Positions 58,201-62,652 of a DNA stretch of 64,000 nt are shown piece after piece. The notes under the pieces were generated by a model. The model did no database searches. It saw only the letters and a list, made by a program, of their open reading frames with translations, and was not told the origin of the DNA. The DNA lies in assembly GCA_024516035.1 (NCBI GenBank), contig CM044964.1, forward strand, positions 27,808,717 to 27,872,716, read 5' to 3'. The first letter of the stretch is position 1. Each line of letters starts with the position of its first letter. Position numbers and translations under genes: made by a program. This stretch comes from Bactericera cockerelli. Its lineage: Eukaryota; Arthropoda; Insecta; Hemiptera; Triozidae.

Positions 58201-58357
58201 AATCACCATGGCAACGATTTATTTATTTATCTGGTGCATCTGGTAGTTAGTTTATGGCAACCCTTTGTTTATCATCACCATGACAACCGTTTATTTACTT
58301 ATTTTCTTCTCTATTGTTTCAGAGCTCCCCCTGGACACATCATTTCGATCTTTCTGA
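19924..58357 (+). CDS. mfrn: Mitoferrin (SLC25A28/37), gene span
   Basis: Mitochondrial inner-membrane carrier importing iron for haem and Fe-S synthesis. Alternative first exons (1a, 1b) and seven shared exons. Three carrier repeats with signature motifs PLDSVK or PFDTVK, TPADVVK and TPLDVCK. Family-specific segments: [57 protein letters not shown]. Histidines in MEH, PAHAL and SIHF lie where yeast Mrs3 has conserved iron-transport histidines (mapping is mine). Coding sum is 117 (or 228)+219+57+164+144+226+270+35 nt, one short of a multiple of three because of a frameshift in exon 2; with one base restored it gives 410 or 447 aa. There is a Ser/Pro/Gly-rich C-terminal extension of about 110 residues. 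Confidence 0.93.
20041..22260. other. 2.2 kb between alternative first exons
   Basis: AT-rich and unusually free of SINEs and other repeats compared with the rest of the window. It presumably contains a promoter for exon 1b, but no convincing element was identified. Confidence 0.5.
22261..22488 (+). CDS. mfrn: Mitoferrin alternative first exon 1b
   Basis: 76 codons from ATG with an in-frame TGA two codons upstream, donor GTGTGT, phase 0. A longer, Asn/Ser-rich N-terminus precedes [20 protein letters not shown] then [16 protein letters not shown]. About 21 of the last 36 residues equal exon 1a. Same phase and same end point, so it is mutually exclusive with 1a and clearly a duplicated exon. 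Confidence 0.9.
22676..23100 (+). repeat. Dispersed repeat K
   Basis: Parts (ctgaatacacaa.., ccccataagaac, atcagtcattcact, aagtgattcat) recur in the same order at 24690-25540, where they are spread by an inserted S4 SINE. Class unknown. Confidence 0.55.
23155..23425. repeat. Decayed half of a 0.88-kb foldback element
   Basis: Contains tagctcactg, gaagattttaaagtttg, and gtctgggtgagactttatat in the order of the right arms at 40400-40651 and 62420-62652, heavily mutated. A Helitron-end relic (ctagctgtttaactcgtgct) follows at 23501. Confidence 0.5.
23600..23745 (-). mobile_element. Retroposon E
   Basis: Inverted copy ending cggcaatctcttccacccaa. Confidence 0.75.
23880..24160 (+). repeat. S2 tail fragment and SINE S1
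   Basis: 23905-23945 carries an S2-type tail (ttctgcgctacccactaaaa). S1 follows at 23952-24160 with head cggtagctcagtggtaaagg. Confidence 0.75.
24161..24689. other. AT-rich intron, no feature recognised
   Basis: Low-complexity A/T tracts around 24310-24420; otherwise nothing identifiable. Confidence 0.4.
24690..25540 (+). repeat. Repeat K interrupted by SINE S4
   Basis: Second copy of repeat K (see 22676) with S4 inserted at about 25026-25190 (head agtagcttgatcgataaggc). Confidence 0.6.
25556..25795 (+). repeat. SINE S2
   Basis: Plus-strand S2, head agtcaccgtggcagagtgag, body intact to gcgaccagtggtggaatca. Confidence 0.8.
25885..26155 (-). repeat. SINE S5
   Basis: S5 body from ggggtcggcatcgttcaacc to gcgccgaccgggaatcga, where the tRNA-like head is cut short. 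Confidence 0.8.
26300..26665 (-). repeat. Palindromic stretch and repeat H
   Basis: 26340-26375 (ttccgagaaatttctaatat and its near complement) recurs around 57690 and 63265. 26460-26665 is the inverted copy of 7105-7320. The following 350 bp is AT-rich with nothing recognised. Confidence 0.55.
27015..27192 (-). repeat. SINE S2, head and body
   Basis: Minus-strand S2 from ccgccactggtcgctgctca to the head at ctcggccacggtgac. Confidence 0.8.
27583..27682 (-). repeat. tRNA-like head of SINE S6
   Basis: On the minus strand: taagctcagtggttaagcac (box A) and cccgggttcgatccccc (box B). Resembles a tRNA, but the body of S6 (gggcgagaagtgac) and an A-run follow, so it is read as a SINE. Confidence 0.6.
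27868..28128 (-). repeat. SINE S5, with full tRNA-like head
   Basis: Best copy for orientation: on the minus strand gccagcctccgtggcgcaac (box A) and gagttcgattcccgg (box B) lead into the S5 body. Confidence 0.8.
28302..28620 (+). repeat. SINE S1, then fragments of J and S5
   Basis: S1 at 28302-28500 is complete. A short J-like cagtcgaacctatggatata (28529) is fused to an S5 piece (cgtaccagctaccctcatta). Confidence 0.75.
29293..29517 (-). pseudogene. Mariner-type transposase C-terminal remnant (left arm)
   Basis: The minus frame reads [20 protein letters not shown] then [23 protein letters not shown], the end of a Tc1/mariner-family transposase (normally closing GxxFEHL). The stop region is damaged. 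It is the inverted partner of 37999-38225. Confidence 0.75.
29720..30728 (+). repeat. 147-bp tandem array, left arm
   Basis: Units contain ccccgaattttgtgcttcaa, cgataagggcgctacgccc and ggtggtgctggggaaacgg. Two variants alternate, one with gacccccctcccccacaccc. The unit length is a multiple of three, so long spurious ORFs run through; T-run length changes break the frame between units. Confidence 0.85.
30729..31520. repeat. Core of foldback: unknown sequence and S5 fragments
   Basis: 30729-31080 is unassigned. S5-like pieces (ggttttaccctccattcgct) lie at 31130-31250 and 31330-31500. Confidence 0.5.
31528..31672 (+). repeat. SINE S4
   Basis: Plus-strand S4, complete from gacctctgtagcttgatcga to gtgattaacacaaatgtgag. 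Confidence 0.8.
32148..32445 (+). repeat. SINE S2, full length
   Basis: Complete from gtagtcaccgtggcagagtg to cttcaccacaagtaaagtca. 31673-32147 and 32446-33118 hold no gene; the latter has short S5-like pieces near 32545 and 32725. Confidence 0.8.
33121..33839. mobile_element. TA-flanked CAGGGTG...CACCCTG element
   Basis: 719 bp between TA at 33119 and TA at 33840, with short CAGGGTG inverted termini like the other foldbacks here. Inside is a perfect 16-bp-arm palindrome at 33656-33693. No coding capacity. Confidence 0.55.
34027..35069. mobile_element. TA-flanked CAGGGTGAT...ATCACCCTG element carrying SINEs
   Basis: TA precedes CAGGGTGAT at 34027 and follows CACCCTG at 35069. It contains a diverged S1 (34079-34290) and an S5 with full reverse tRNA head (34655-34925), both presumably later insertions. 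Confidence 0.5.
35300..35850 (-). repeat. SINE S5 split by ~270 bp
   Basis: The body (gacgggggttttacactcca) stops near 35435; related sequence resumes at 35690 (gcctaggttggcccggaata) and ends in a decayed tRNA-like head at about 35840. Confidence 0.6.
35985..36185. repeat. Decayed half of a 0.88-kb foldback element
   Basis: Runs cacccaggcctgggtttctc, tagctcactgaaatttgttg, cgtgcccagcctgattaggg: scrambled arm sequence of the elements at 39767 and 61777. Confidence 0.6.
36555..37729 (-). repeat. 147-bp tandem array, right arm
   Basis: Inverse of the left array. Successive ttatcgttgaagcac starts at about 36724, 36871, 37018 and 37166 give periods of 147, 147 and 148 bp. Confidence 0.85.
37730..38225. 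pseudogene. Mariner-type transposase pieces in opposite orientations (right arm)
   Basis: On the minus strand, around 37740-37830, a helix-turn-helix-like piece reads [29 protein letters not shown]. On the plus strand, about 37999-38225, the catalytic-end piece reads [19 protein letters not shown] through [13 protein letters not shown] with the third catalytic Asp in MDFYLWG. A 100-bp segment is also directly repeated (37884 and 38221), so the transposase was shuffled rather than simply truncated. Confidence 0.7.
38958..39345 (-). repeat. SINE S5 followed by retroposon E
   Basis: Intact S5 left part (tgcctttatcccatattagc) to 39235, then an inverted E end (gggcggggttattgccttcg) at about 39258-39345. 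Confidence 0.75.
39530..39665. repeat. C-rich minisatellite
   Basis: Four to five units of tggtgtattcatgtc followed by C-runs of 9 to about 23. Extreme strand asymmetry; likely to be length-variable and hard to sequence. Confidence 0.75.
39757..40877 (+). mobile_element. Helitron-like element split by a foldback
   Basis: 5' end TCTTAATA at 39757 and remainder from 40652 (tataaatgtcaaag) to CTAG at 40877, flanked by T. Hairpin GCGGGC/GCCCGC stands immediately before CTAG. Same family as 14789-15020. Confidence 0.75.
39767..40651. mobile_element. 0.88-kb foldback element, copy 1
   Basis: 885 bp, TA on both sides, termini CAGGGTGAGCATAAAGTCTC and its inverse. Arms of roughly 400 bp are nearly complementary, with a spacer of about 85 bp. 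ORFs inside are palindrome artefacts. It sits within the first 10 bp of the Helitron. Confidence 0.85.
41045..41170 (-). repeat. Retroposon related to E
   Basis: gggcgatgctaatgcttacg plus gcattctcttct resembles the inverted E head; a T/A-rich body precedes it. Confidence 0.4.
41298..41516 (+). CDS. mfrn: Mitoferrin exon 2 (with frameshift)
   Basis: Acceptor TTTTTTGTTTCAG, donor GTGAGT. Starts in phase 0 as [13 protein letters not shown], exactly what should follow PLDSVK, but that frame hits TGA shortly after the G run at 41338-41341. The frame one base over continues [20 protein letters not shown] then [20 protein letters not shown], ending phase 1, which fits exon 3. So one G is missing at 41338-41341: sequencing or assembly error, or a real null allele. 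Confidence 0.9.
41517..42035 (+). repeat. GTGAGT-rich array starting at the exon 2 donor
   Basis: Degenerate repeats of about 22-25 bp built from gtgagtgagtgatccatgct plus ctgta begin with the donor itself. More than ten GTGAGT or GTAAGT motifs follow the true splice site. Spurious ORFs on the minus strand come from this repetition. Confidence 0.85.
42490..42770 (+). repeat. SINE S1 inserted in SINE S2
   Basis: The S2 head at 42497 and body to about 42615 are interrupted by an S1 head (cgggtagctcagtggtaaag) to about 42735, after which S2 body sequence (cttctgctctgtacatggat) repeats. Confidence 0.7.
42778..43262 (+). repeat. 74-bp minisatellite from repeat J
   Basis: About six units of 74 bp containing aacctggatataagagaata and ccaatttacctctgtacaag. 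Single-copy relatives are at 15829, 43556 and 58890. 43263-43555 is unassigned. Confidence 0.85.
43556..43878. repeat. Repeat J and SINE S1 (minus)
   Basis: J at 43556-43675 (cctagatataagagaactca). S1 on the minus strand at 43695-43878, head ending gagctatcgggacag. Confidence 0.75.
43950..44240 (-). repeat. SINE S3
   Basis: Full-length minus-strand S3, very close to 15537-15828. Confidence 0.8.
44437..45055. repeat. SINE S2 (minus), repeat I, retroposon E (plus)
   Basis: S2 at 44437-44735; repeat I at 44736-44885; E at 44886-45055 with AATAAAG and an A-tail. The E copy is the near-identical inverse of 15333-15496. Confidence 0.8.
45080..45325. repeat. Head-to-head inverted pair of SINE S4
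   Basis: A minus S4 head at 45080-45155 and a plus S4 at 45172-45325 face each other about 17 bp apart, giving an inverted repeat of about 65 bp around ggaggtcggt...ccgacctc. Confidence 0.75.
45383..45660 (+). repeat. SINE S2
   Basis: Plus-strand S2 (head gacgtcgccgagtgagttag) to cactaaatgtgtgacataaa, followed by an A-run. Confidence 0.75.
45757..46046 (+). repeat. 36-bp array abutting the exon 3 acceptor
   Basis: Eight units of 36 bp (ggtggtcaataataccaagt plus ctgttctgattgtgtt) from 45757. The last unit diverges into ctgttccacag and so provides the acceptor of mitoferrin exon 3. Confidence 0.85.
46047..46103 (+). CDS. mfrn: Mitoferrin exon 3
   Basis: 57 nt, phase 1 in and out, donor [24 protein letters not shown], the start of the second carrier repeat with Pro-Ala-Asp of the second signature. 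The signature is split by the intron, as exon 4 begins with VVK. Confidence 0.92.
46470..46700 (+). repeat. Short tandem repeats (aacgaaattatgt)
   Basis: A 70-bp direct repeat (catgtctttgctctggcaca...) followed by several copies of the 14-bp aacgaaattatgtg unit. 46104-46469 is AT-rich with nothing recognised. Confidence 0.65.
47110..47293 (+). mobile_element. Retroposon E
   Basis: Full plus-strand copy: gggttgggtggaagagattg through taataaagcttc and an A-tail. 46701-47109 contains sequence related to 49560-49680 (gaaaaatgcaac..), otherwise unassigned. Confidence 0.8.
47600..47835 (-). repeat. SINE S2
   Basis: Minus-strand S2, internally diverged (cggtttcgttccgtcgtaac), head at ctcggccacggtgactac. 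Confidence 0.75.
47836..48200 (+). repeat. 17-bp minisatellite resembling 3' splice sites
   Basis: About twenty units of ggattttcaattccaga, degenerating to the right. Each unit ends TTTTCAATTCCAG|R, a passable acceptor. Lies in mitoferrin intron 3. Confidence 0.85.
48378..48735 (+). repeat. SINEs S7 and S6 in tandem
   Basis: S7: head tagtcaagtggttagtgcgc, box B ttggttcgaatccgac, body ending gattctgagggttaggtggt. S6 follows directly (gagataatctcagtggtaag, cccgggtttgaaccccg). An S7 body fragment is at 55970-56085. Confidence 0.7.
48765..48955. repeat. ~25-bp minisatellite
   Basis: About eight degenerate units of cattaaccactcgacataat plus agcg. Confidence 0.75.
49160..49510. repeat. 31-bp minisatellite
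   Basis: Eleven well-kept units of tctggtgctctacatagcta plus accctacctac. Superficially telomere-like (ctaaccct) but not the insect TTAGG repeat. 48956-49159 and 49511-49849 show no gene. Confidence 0.85.
49850..50340 (+). repeat. S4 fragment, SINE S1, S2-head fragment
   Basis: S4 piece at 49850-49950 (cttgtagccggaggtcggtg); S1 at 50052-50247; then a repeat-G-like piece and an S2 head remnant (tcgaacccaggtcaccaggc). Confidence 0.7.
50609..50772 (+). CDS. mfrn: Mitoferrin exon 4
   Basis: Acceptor CTTGTTTCAG, donor GTAATA. Phase 1 in, 0 out. [20 protein letters not shown] then [35 protein letters not shown]: matrix helix and helix 4 of repeat 2, with the conserved His in SIHF. The donor is not a strong consensus, and it is copied several times downstream. 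Confidence 0.95.
50773..51120 (+). repeat. Array starting at the exon 4 donor
   Basis: Four units of 80-100 bp, each starting gtaataaaatagcataaaa, with attcaattcaa runs and ending gaaaattgttacaatgg. Donor-like GTAATA at 50773, 50863, 50953, 51033 and 51046; the last is preceded by atgag as in the exon itself. Confidence 0.88.
51373..51516 (+). CDS. mfrn: Mitoferrin exon 5
   Basis: Acceptor ATGCCTTCAG, donor GTAAGC, phase 0 both ends, 48 codons. [20 protein letters not shown] then [28 protein letters not shown]: helix 5 and the third carrier signature TPLDVCK. Confidence 0.95.
51485..51590 (+). repeat. 53-bp duplication across the exon 5 donor
   Basis: 51485-51537 and 51538-51590 are identical: 32 nt of exon end plus 21 nt of intron start. 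It yields a second GTAAGC at 51570. Splicing there adds 53 nt and shifts the frame. Confidence 0.92.
51604..52545. repeat. 70-bp direct repeats flanking family M
   Basis: 51604-51672 and 52473-52545 (tcaggtaaaagaaactaaaa...) flank a segment with the family M copy at 52156-52400 ((AC)n plus tail). Confidence 0.65.
52736..52930 (+). mobile_element. Retroposon E
   Basis: Plus-strand copy from gggttgggtggaagagattg to taataaagattt. Confidence 0.8.
53127..53520 (+). mobile_element. Retroposon E containing a Helitron-like insertion
   Basis: E head at 53127 and tail (cctaataaagcattg) at 53505, split by a minus-strand Helitron-like copy at 53231-53442 whose 5' TC end is intact but whose 3' hairpin is lost. 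Confidence 0.75.
53905..54130 (+). CDS. mfrn: Mitoferrin exon 6
   Basis: Acceptor CGTTGTTGCAG, donor GTGAGT, phase 0 in, 1 out. [20 protein letters not shown] then [31 protein letters not shown]: matrix helix and helix 6 of repeat 3. It continues as a Pro/Ala-rich tail. Very GC-rich compared with the AT-rich surroundings. Confidence 0.95.
54186..54330 (+). repeat. Dispersed repeat G
   Basis: Matches 10500-10600 (ccagacagtggaagaatgac, gggcccccagaaccaagcca). Confidence 0.7.
54684..54990 (+). repeat. SINE S2, full length
   Basis: Complete from gagtcaccatggcaaagtga to gtgcttcaccacaaataaaa. Its tail ends about 35 bp before the exon 7 acceptor. Confidence 0.85.
55027..55296 (+). CDS. mfrn: Mitoferrin exon 7 (C-terminal extension)
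   Basis: Acceptor ATGTTCCACAG, donor GTGAGT, phase 1 in and out, 90 codons, no stop. Lies after the last carrier helix: Ser/Pro-rich, then [20 protein letters not shown] and an RGG/GGQ-like glycine run, then [27 protein letters not shown]. Vertebrate mitoferrins end shortly after helix 6, so this is an added tail of unknown function. Frame and consensus splice sites support it. Confidence 0.82.
55341..55836 (-). mobile_element. Head-to-tail dimer of a 248-bp Helitron
   Basis: Two 248-bp copies (55341-55588, 55589-55836), about 97% identical, joined directly. On the minus strand each starts TCTCTATATATAAAAC and ends CAAACGGCTAG; the dimer is flanked A|TC...CTAG|T. No coding. Confidence 0.85.
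55970..56612 (+). repeat. S7 fragment, SINE S2, SINE S4
   Basis: S7 body at 55970-56085; full S2 at 56082-56362; S4 with a small internal duplication at 56446-56612. A stretch at 56640-56770 resembles the MITE at 63503 (ttatgaaacaga). Confidence 0.75.
57010..57660 (+). pseudogene. LINE fragment: C-terminus of an R1-like RT protein
   Basis: 57205-57513 encodes [20 protein letters not shown] then [20 protein letters not shown] and a zinc-binding motif [18 protein letters not shown], the C-terminal signature of R1/LOA-like LINE polyproteins. Upstream stops (57130s) and a frameshift after 57513 (MIKEIMK continues in another frame) show decay. In mitoferrin intron 7; a different family from the LINE at 2027. 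Confidence 0.8.
58025..58310 (+). repeat. catcatcaccatggcaacca array upstream of the last exon
   Basis: About nine units of 28-30 bp (tttatttatcatcatcacca plus tggcaacc), ending 12-15 bp before the pyrimidine tract of the exon 8 acceptor. Two outlying units lie at 56900-56950. Confidence 0.85.
58323..58357 (+). CDS. mfrn: Mitoferrin exon 8 (terminal)
   Basis: Acceptor TTCTCTATTGTTTCAG, phase 1 in: completes a Lys codon, then [10 protein letters not shown] and TGA at 58355-58357. Chosen for the good acceptor and correct phase; an alternative AG 2 nt downstream would give a longer tail ending at 58428. Less certain than other exons. Confidence 0.6.
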
Positions 58358-58399
58358 TAGTCCCACCAACCTTGCCTTGCGTCAGTCGCACCGCTAGTG

Positions 58400-58880
58400 T
58401 CTCGTACGTTACCTCCATACATGTGTAAAACACTATCTCAAATATCTTGAAGAAAAAAAACGCTGTTTCATATTGGTCCGTATGAAAAACATGTGTTAAA
58501 CACTATCTCAAATATCTTGAAAACACTGTTTCATGTTGGTCCATATGAAATACATGTGCTTCATAACAGGTAGAACTTATTGTACGTTACTTCCATTACA
58601 TGTGTTAAACACTATCTCAAATATTTTGAAAACACTGTTTCATATTGGTCCATATGAAATACATGTGCTTAATAACAGGTAGAACTTATTGTAGGTTCAT
58701 TTCATGTGTCAAACACTATCTCAAATATTTTGAAAACACTATTTCATAAATAGGTTGACATGTTATGAAACACATGTGTTTTATAACATGTGAAACATAT
58801 TGCATGCTACCTCCATACATATATTATGTGTAAAACACTATCTCAGATATCTTGAAAACACTGTTCCGTATTGGTCTATA
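58400..58880 (+). repeat. Tandem array in the mitoferrin 3' UTR region
   Basis: Five units of 74-127 bp with aacactatctcaaatatctt, gaaaacactgtttcat and ggtccatatgaaatacatgt. Begins about 45 bp after the stop codon. Confidence 0.8.
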
Positions 58881-58889
58881 GTAAATACA

Positions 58890-59015
58890 GCCGGACCTGG
58901 ATAATAAATACAGTAGAGAACTCAAGGGAGTGGATTTTTTTCTTTTAAGAGGAGTAAATGAGACCAGGAAATTGTTCTCTTAAATCGAGGTTTCTCTTAT
59001 ATCCATGTTTGACTT
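58890..59015 (+). repeat. Repeat J
   Basis: agccggacctggataataaa ... tctcttatatccatgtttga; single copy. 59016-59247 is unassigned. Confidence 0.6.
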
Positions 59016-59247
59016 CATGTGTGAAACAATTGAAACATATTACAAGCTACCTCACTATCTCCACCAACACGCTTGCGCTTCATCCCAGCGTTATCCCCAA
59101 TACTTGCATAAGACACCATTTTATTTTGGTGTCTTAACACCTTAACAATTTTAAGCACTAATTATAATTCGTATTTAGTCCAAATGCAATTGTGTATAAT
59201 ACTCTGGAAAATATTTTAATGATAATATTATTACATAATAAGAAGAC

Positions 59248-59395
59248 ACCAACCTCAGTAGCTTGATCGATAAGGCGGCGGACTCGTAACCTGGAGGTCG
59301 GTGGTTCAAGTCCCGGTTTCAGCGTAGATTTAGTAAAGCGAGTTTGAGTAGTTGTGACATCACGATTGTGATTAACACAAATATGATAACTTTAA
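59248..59395 (+). repeat. SINE S4
   Basis: Complete plus-strand copy (caacctcagtagcttgatcg to gattaacacaaatatgataa). Confidence 0.85.
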
Positions 59396-59524
59396 TAAGA
59401 AGTCGTTTCTTCTCTCCGTATAAGATTTTAATGTTGTTTGTGGAGTCAGTCTAGAATGTGGTCGAATTCTTTAATGAGATTTTGAGAATTCTTTTATGAG
59501 CAAATGAGAGAAAATAAATCTTGC

Positions 59525-59687
59525 ATTGGGCAAGTTCCGAACCCACGAATCTCTGGGTTGCCAGACTGGAACTCTGAATACTCAACCACGAAATGAGTCG
59601 CGTAGAATGTTTTTTTTTTTGTATTATTTTTTTAAACAGATAGATACAATACAATACTCTGTGTTTCCTGCAATAATGAGACTAAAG

Positions 59688-59765
<78 letters not shown>

Positions 59766-59815
59766 GCGGTTCCTGGATTACCAGACCGCCGCCTTTACCA
59801 CTGAGCCCCGGCACA
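59525..59815 (-). repeat. tRNA-like relic, CT/CA microsatellite, S1 head
   Basis: 59525-59595 reads on the minus strand as a decayed tRNA-like head (gtgggttcggaactt). (TC)n(AC)n at 59690-59762 is followed by a truncated minus S1 head (ccgcctttaccactgagccc). Confidence 0.65.
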
Positions 59816-60116
59816 GATAAATAATGAGATAAACAGAGTGTTGTATTGTTGTGGGCTTGGAAATATCTATCATAATGAACTCCGTGTCGCATCACATTAT
59901 CCTATAATGATACTATGGACTTGAAATTATTTTGCATTAATTTATAGAATAGTATTCTTATTTATAAAAATACGTCAATTCCATGCATTACATTCATTGT
60001 TAACCCAGCCTTTTTTACCATGATCCCAAACCACTCAACTTGGAATCTTTCTTGAGGTTTTATCTTCTTCAGTTTACTATTTCTTTGTTTGTTCCACCTC
60101 ACTTTATACATTTTAT

Positions 60117-60293
60117 ATTCAATGAAATATATAAGTTCTCAGGAAAAACTTATATTTATGCACAACTCTTGGTAAAATAAACTAACATCGTAATAATTTG
60201 TAGATTGAAAAGACTTGGGCTTTATTTGTTTTACATAATTACAAAAAGAAATACAAGTTTTTCCTGAGAATTTATATATTTAATTGAAAATAA
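60117..60293. mobile_element. MITE-like inverted repeat
   Basis: atataagttctcaggaaaaa (60128) and its near-inverse tttttcctgagaatttatat (60258) form arms of about 40 bp. 59816-60116 holds no recognised feature. Confidence 0.6.
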
Positions 60294-60362
60294 ATAATTA
60301 AGTAAAACAAAAAAAAGCCAAGTGTTTTCTATCTTCAAATTATTTCGATTTTATATTAATTA

Positions 60363-60620
60363 TGATTGAGTAGCTCGATCGACGGCGGACTTGTAACCTG
60401 GAGGTCGGTGGTTCGAGTCCCGAGCATGACAAATAATTAGCCAGGCGGGTTTTTATTGTGATGAACTCAAGTATGCTAACTTACCGACCTCAGTAGCGTG
60501 ATCGATCAGACTTGTAATCTCGAGGTCGGTCGTTGGTTCAAATCCCAATTTGAACTAAAATTTTAGTTAAGTGAGTTTGATTAGTTGTGATATCTCGATG
60601 AACGCAATAATTATGATCCC
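60363..60620 (+). repeat. Two SINE S4 copies in tandem
   Basis: Heads at 60368 (tgagtagctcgatcgacggc) and 60483 (gacctcagtagcgtgatcga); both diverged, the second with intact tail. Confidence 0.7.
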
Positions 60621-61776
60621 TTTTTATTTAAAATAATTTTAAACAACCGACTTCTAGGTTTTTGAACAAGTAGAATCCAAGTAGGAACTATCTTGTATTC
60701 ATATTTATTTAAAAGTACATAAAACAATAGTAAAATTATAGATTGTAGACTTCTACAAACTCAGCTGAGGGAAGGGCCGAAAGTTACAAGTTACCACGGA
60801 AATGTTTAATTTTTTCTTGTTTACTTTATTTGTTTTAAAAAAAATTCAAAGATTTTTTTTGTTTCTTTGCACACATCTTGGACCAACGTCATCTGAGACA
60901 TTTAAAAGCTCCATTATTGACAGGTGTGCACGATTTTTTTTTCTCTCAACATTACTTTCAGCTGTATGGTCATTTCACGACGGGGGTTTTACCCTCCATT
61001 CGCAGGAAACTCCTTAATCTTTTGGAATCGTAAAAAAAAAAAAAATGTACCAGTATTATGTAATAGATTTTTTTTCTGGATGATTAAAAATAAAATTTCT
61101 GCAAGTTTTCAAGCAATGTGTGTATGTTGATGGCAGTAACATAGCTTTTTGTAAAAGTATACTCCTTAGATTGTTGAAATCGAAGTTTTTTTTTATTTAG
61201 GGATATACAGGTAATAGTGTATTGAAACCTTGATTGATGACTCTGAATCTTTGTGAAGTAAATGTAAAGTAAATTTACTGTCCATTACATTTTTTTAAAG
61301 GAAGACAGGAAAAAATCTTTCAAAGAGACCCAGGTCTATCCTAACGTGGGGTGAGGGATATTTTGATAACCACTTAATTTTTTTACACCCCAAAATATCA
61401 AGTTTATCATATTATGAATTTGAAGCCATGTATTTGTTAGGATTTGAATTCACATCGAATTTCTTTTAGGTGCAATAGTAATTTGAGTACGTTTATCATG
61501 TATTGACTAAGCCATCAGTAACATGATTTCAAATTTCTCGGGAGAAAAAAATCTTTTCTTATCTATTTCTTTGAATATTTAACAATTCTGAAATTGCATA
61601 AGCATTGTTTTCGGGCCAAGTAAACTCACAAGCATGCCACTCAAGTAGCAAAATCATCCGTAAATACCACTCCGCCTGGGATTTGAACCCGTAGTACTCA
61701 GACCCAGTGGTAGAGCTGTTAACCTCTTCAACACGGAAGGTGGTATATAATTAGATCCATACGTAAAAAATATATA
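60621..61776. other. No gene recognised
   Basis: AT-rich. Contains an S5 scrap near 60978 (acgggggttttaccctccat) and a tRNA-like scrap at 61670-61735 (gggatttgaacccgtagtac). Small ORFs are T/F-rich and not credible. Confidence 0.5.
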
Positions 61777-62652
61777 CAGGGTCTTCATAAAGTCTCACCC
61801 AGGCCTAGGTTTCTCGAAAACGACTCAGAATATCAAAAAACACAAAAACCCGTATATCTTTATATTTAGGGGGATTGATTTTCAGCTAAAAAATTTTTGC
61901 CTACACGGCTCCAGTCAGGCTGGGCATGGACCAACTTTAAAATCTTAAATAGAATGGTATGTCTTGTGGCATATTGTTTTAAAGGTCTTATTGAGAGAAG
62001 TTCATTACAACAAATTTTAGTGAGCTACGACTTACCGTTCTCGAGATACAGGGTCGGACGTCCTGCGTAATATCCATATATTTTGACCTATAACTCGTTA
62101 ACCGTAAATTATGGAGAAAATTTTTCTTGTTAATAATAACTCCTTATGGCAAGAAATTTCGAACAAGTTAAAATTTGATTTGTTTTTTCGTTAAATTTTT
62201 TTCGACTGTTCGTCCGGCTGGCTGACGAAACCGACCAGAAACTAACATCAACAGAGTATGTCGAGTTACAACTTGTTCGAAAGTTCTTGTCATAAGGAGT
62301 TATTATTAAAAAAAAAATTTTCTCCATAATTTACGGTTAACGAGTTATAGGTCAAAATATATGGATATTACGCAGGACGTCCGACCCTGTATCTCAAGAA
62401 CGGTAAGTCGTAGCACACTGAAATTTATTGTATTGAACTTCTCTTAATAAGACCTTTAAAACAATATGCCACAAGACATACCATTCTATTTAAGATTTTA
62501 AAGTTGGTTCATGCCCAGCCTGACTGGGGCCGTGTAGGCAAAATTTTTTTGGCTGAAAATCAATCCTCCTAAATATAAAGGAATACGGTTTTTTGATATT
62601 CTGAGTCGTTTTCGAGAAACCTAGGCCTGGGTGAGACTTTATGAAGAGCCTG
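61777..62652. mobile_element. 0.88-kb foldback element, copy 2
   Basis: 876 bp, TA on both sides, termini CAGGGTCTTCATAAAGTCTC / its near-inverse. Same arms and centre as 39767-40651 (ggtcggacgtcctgcgtaat in both arms), with outer parts diverged (caggcctaggtttctcg in place of the C-rich segment). Confidence 0.85.
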
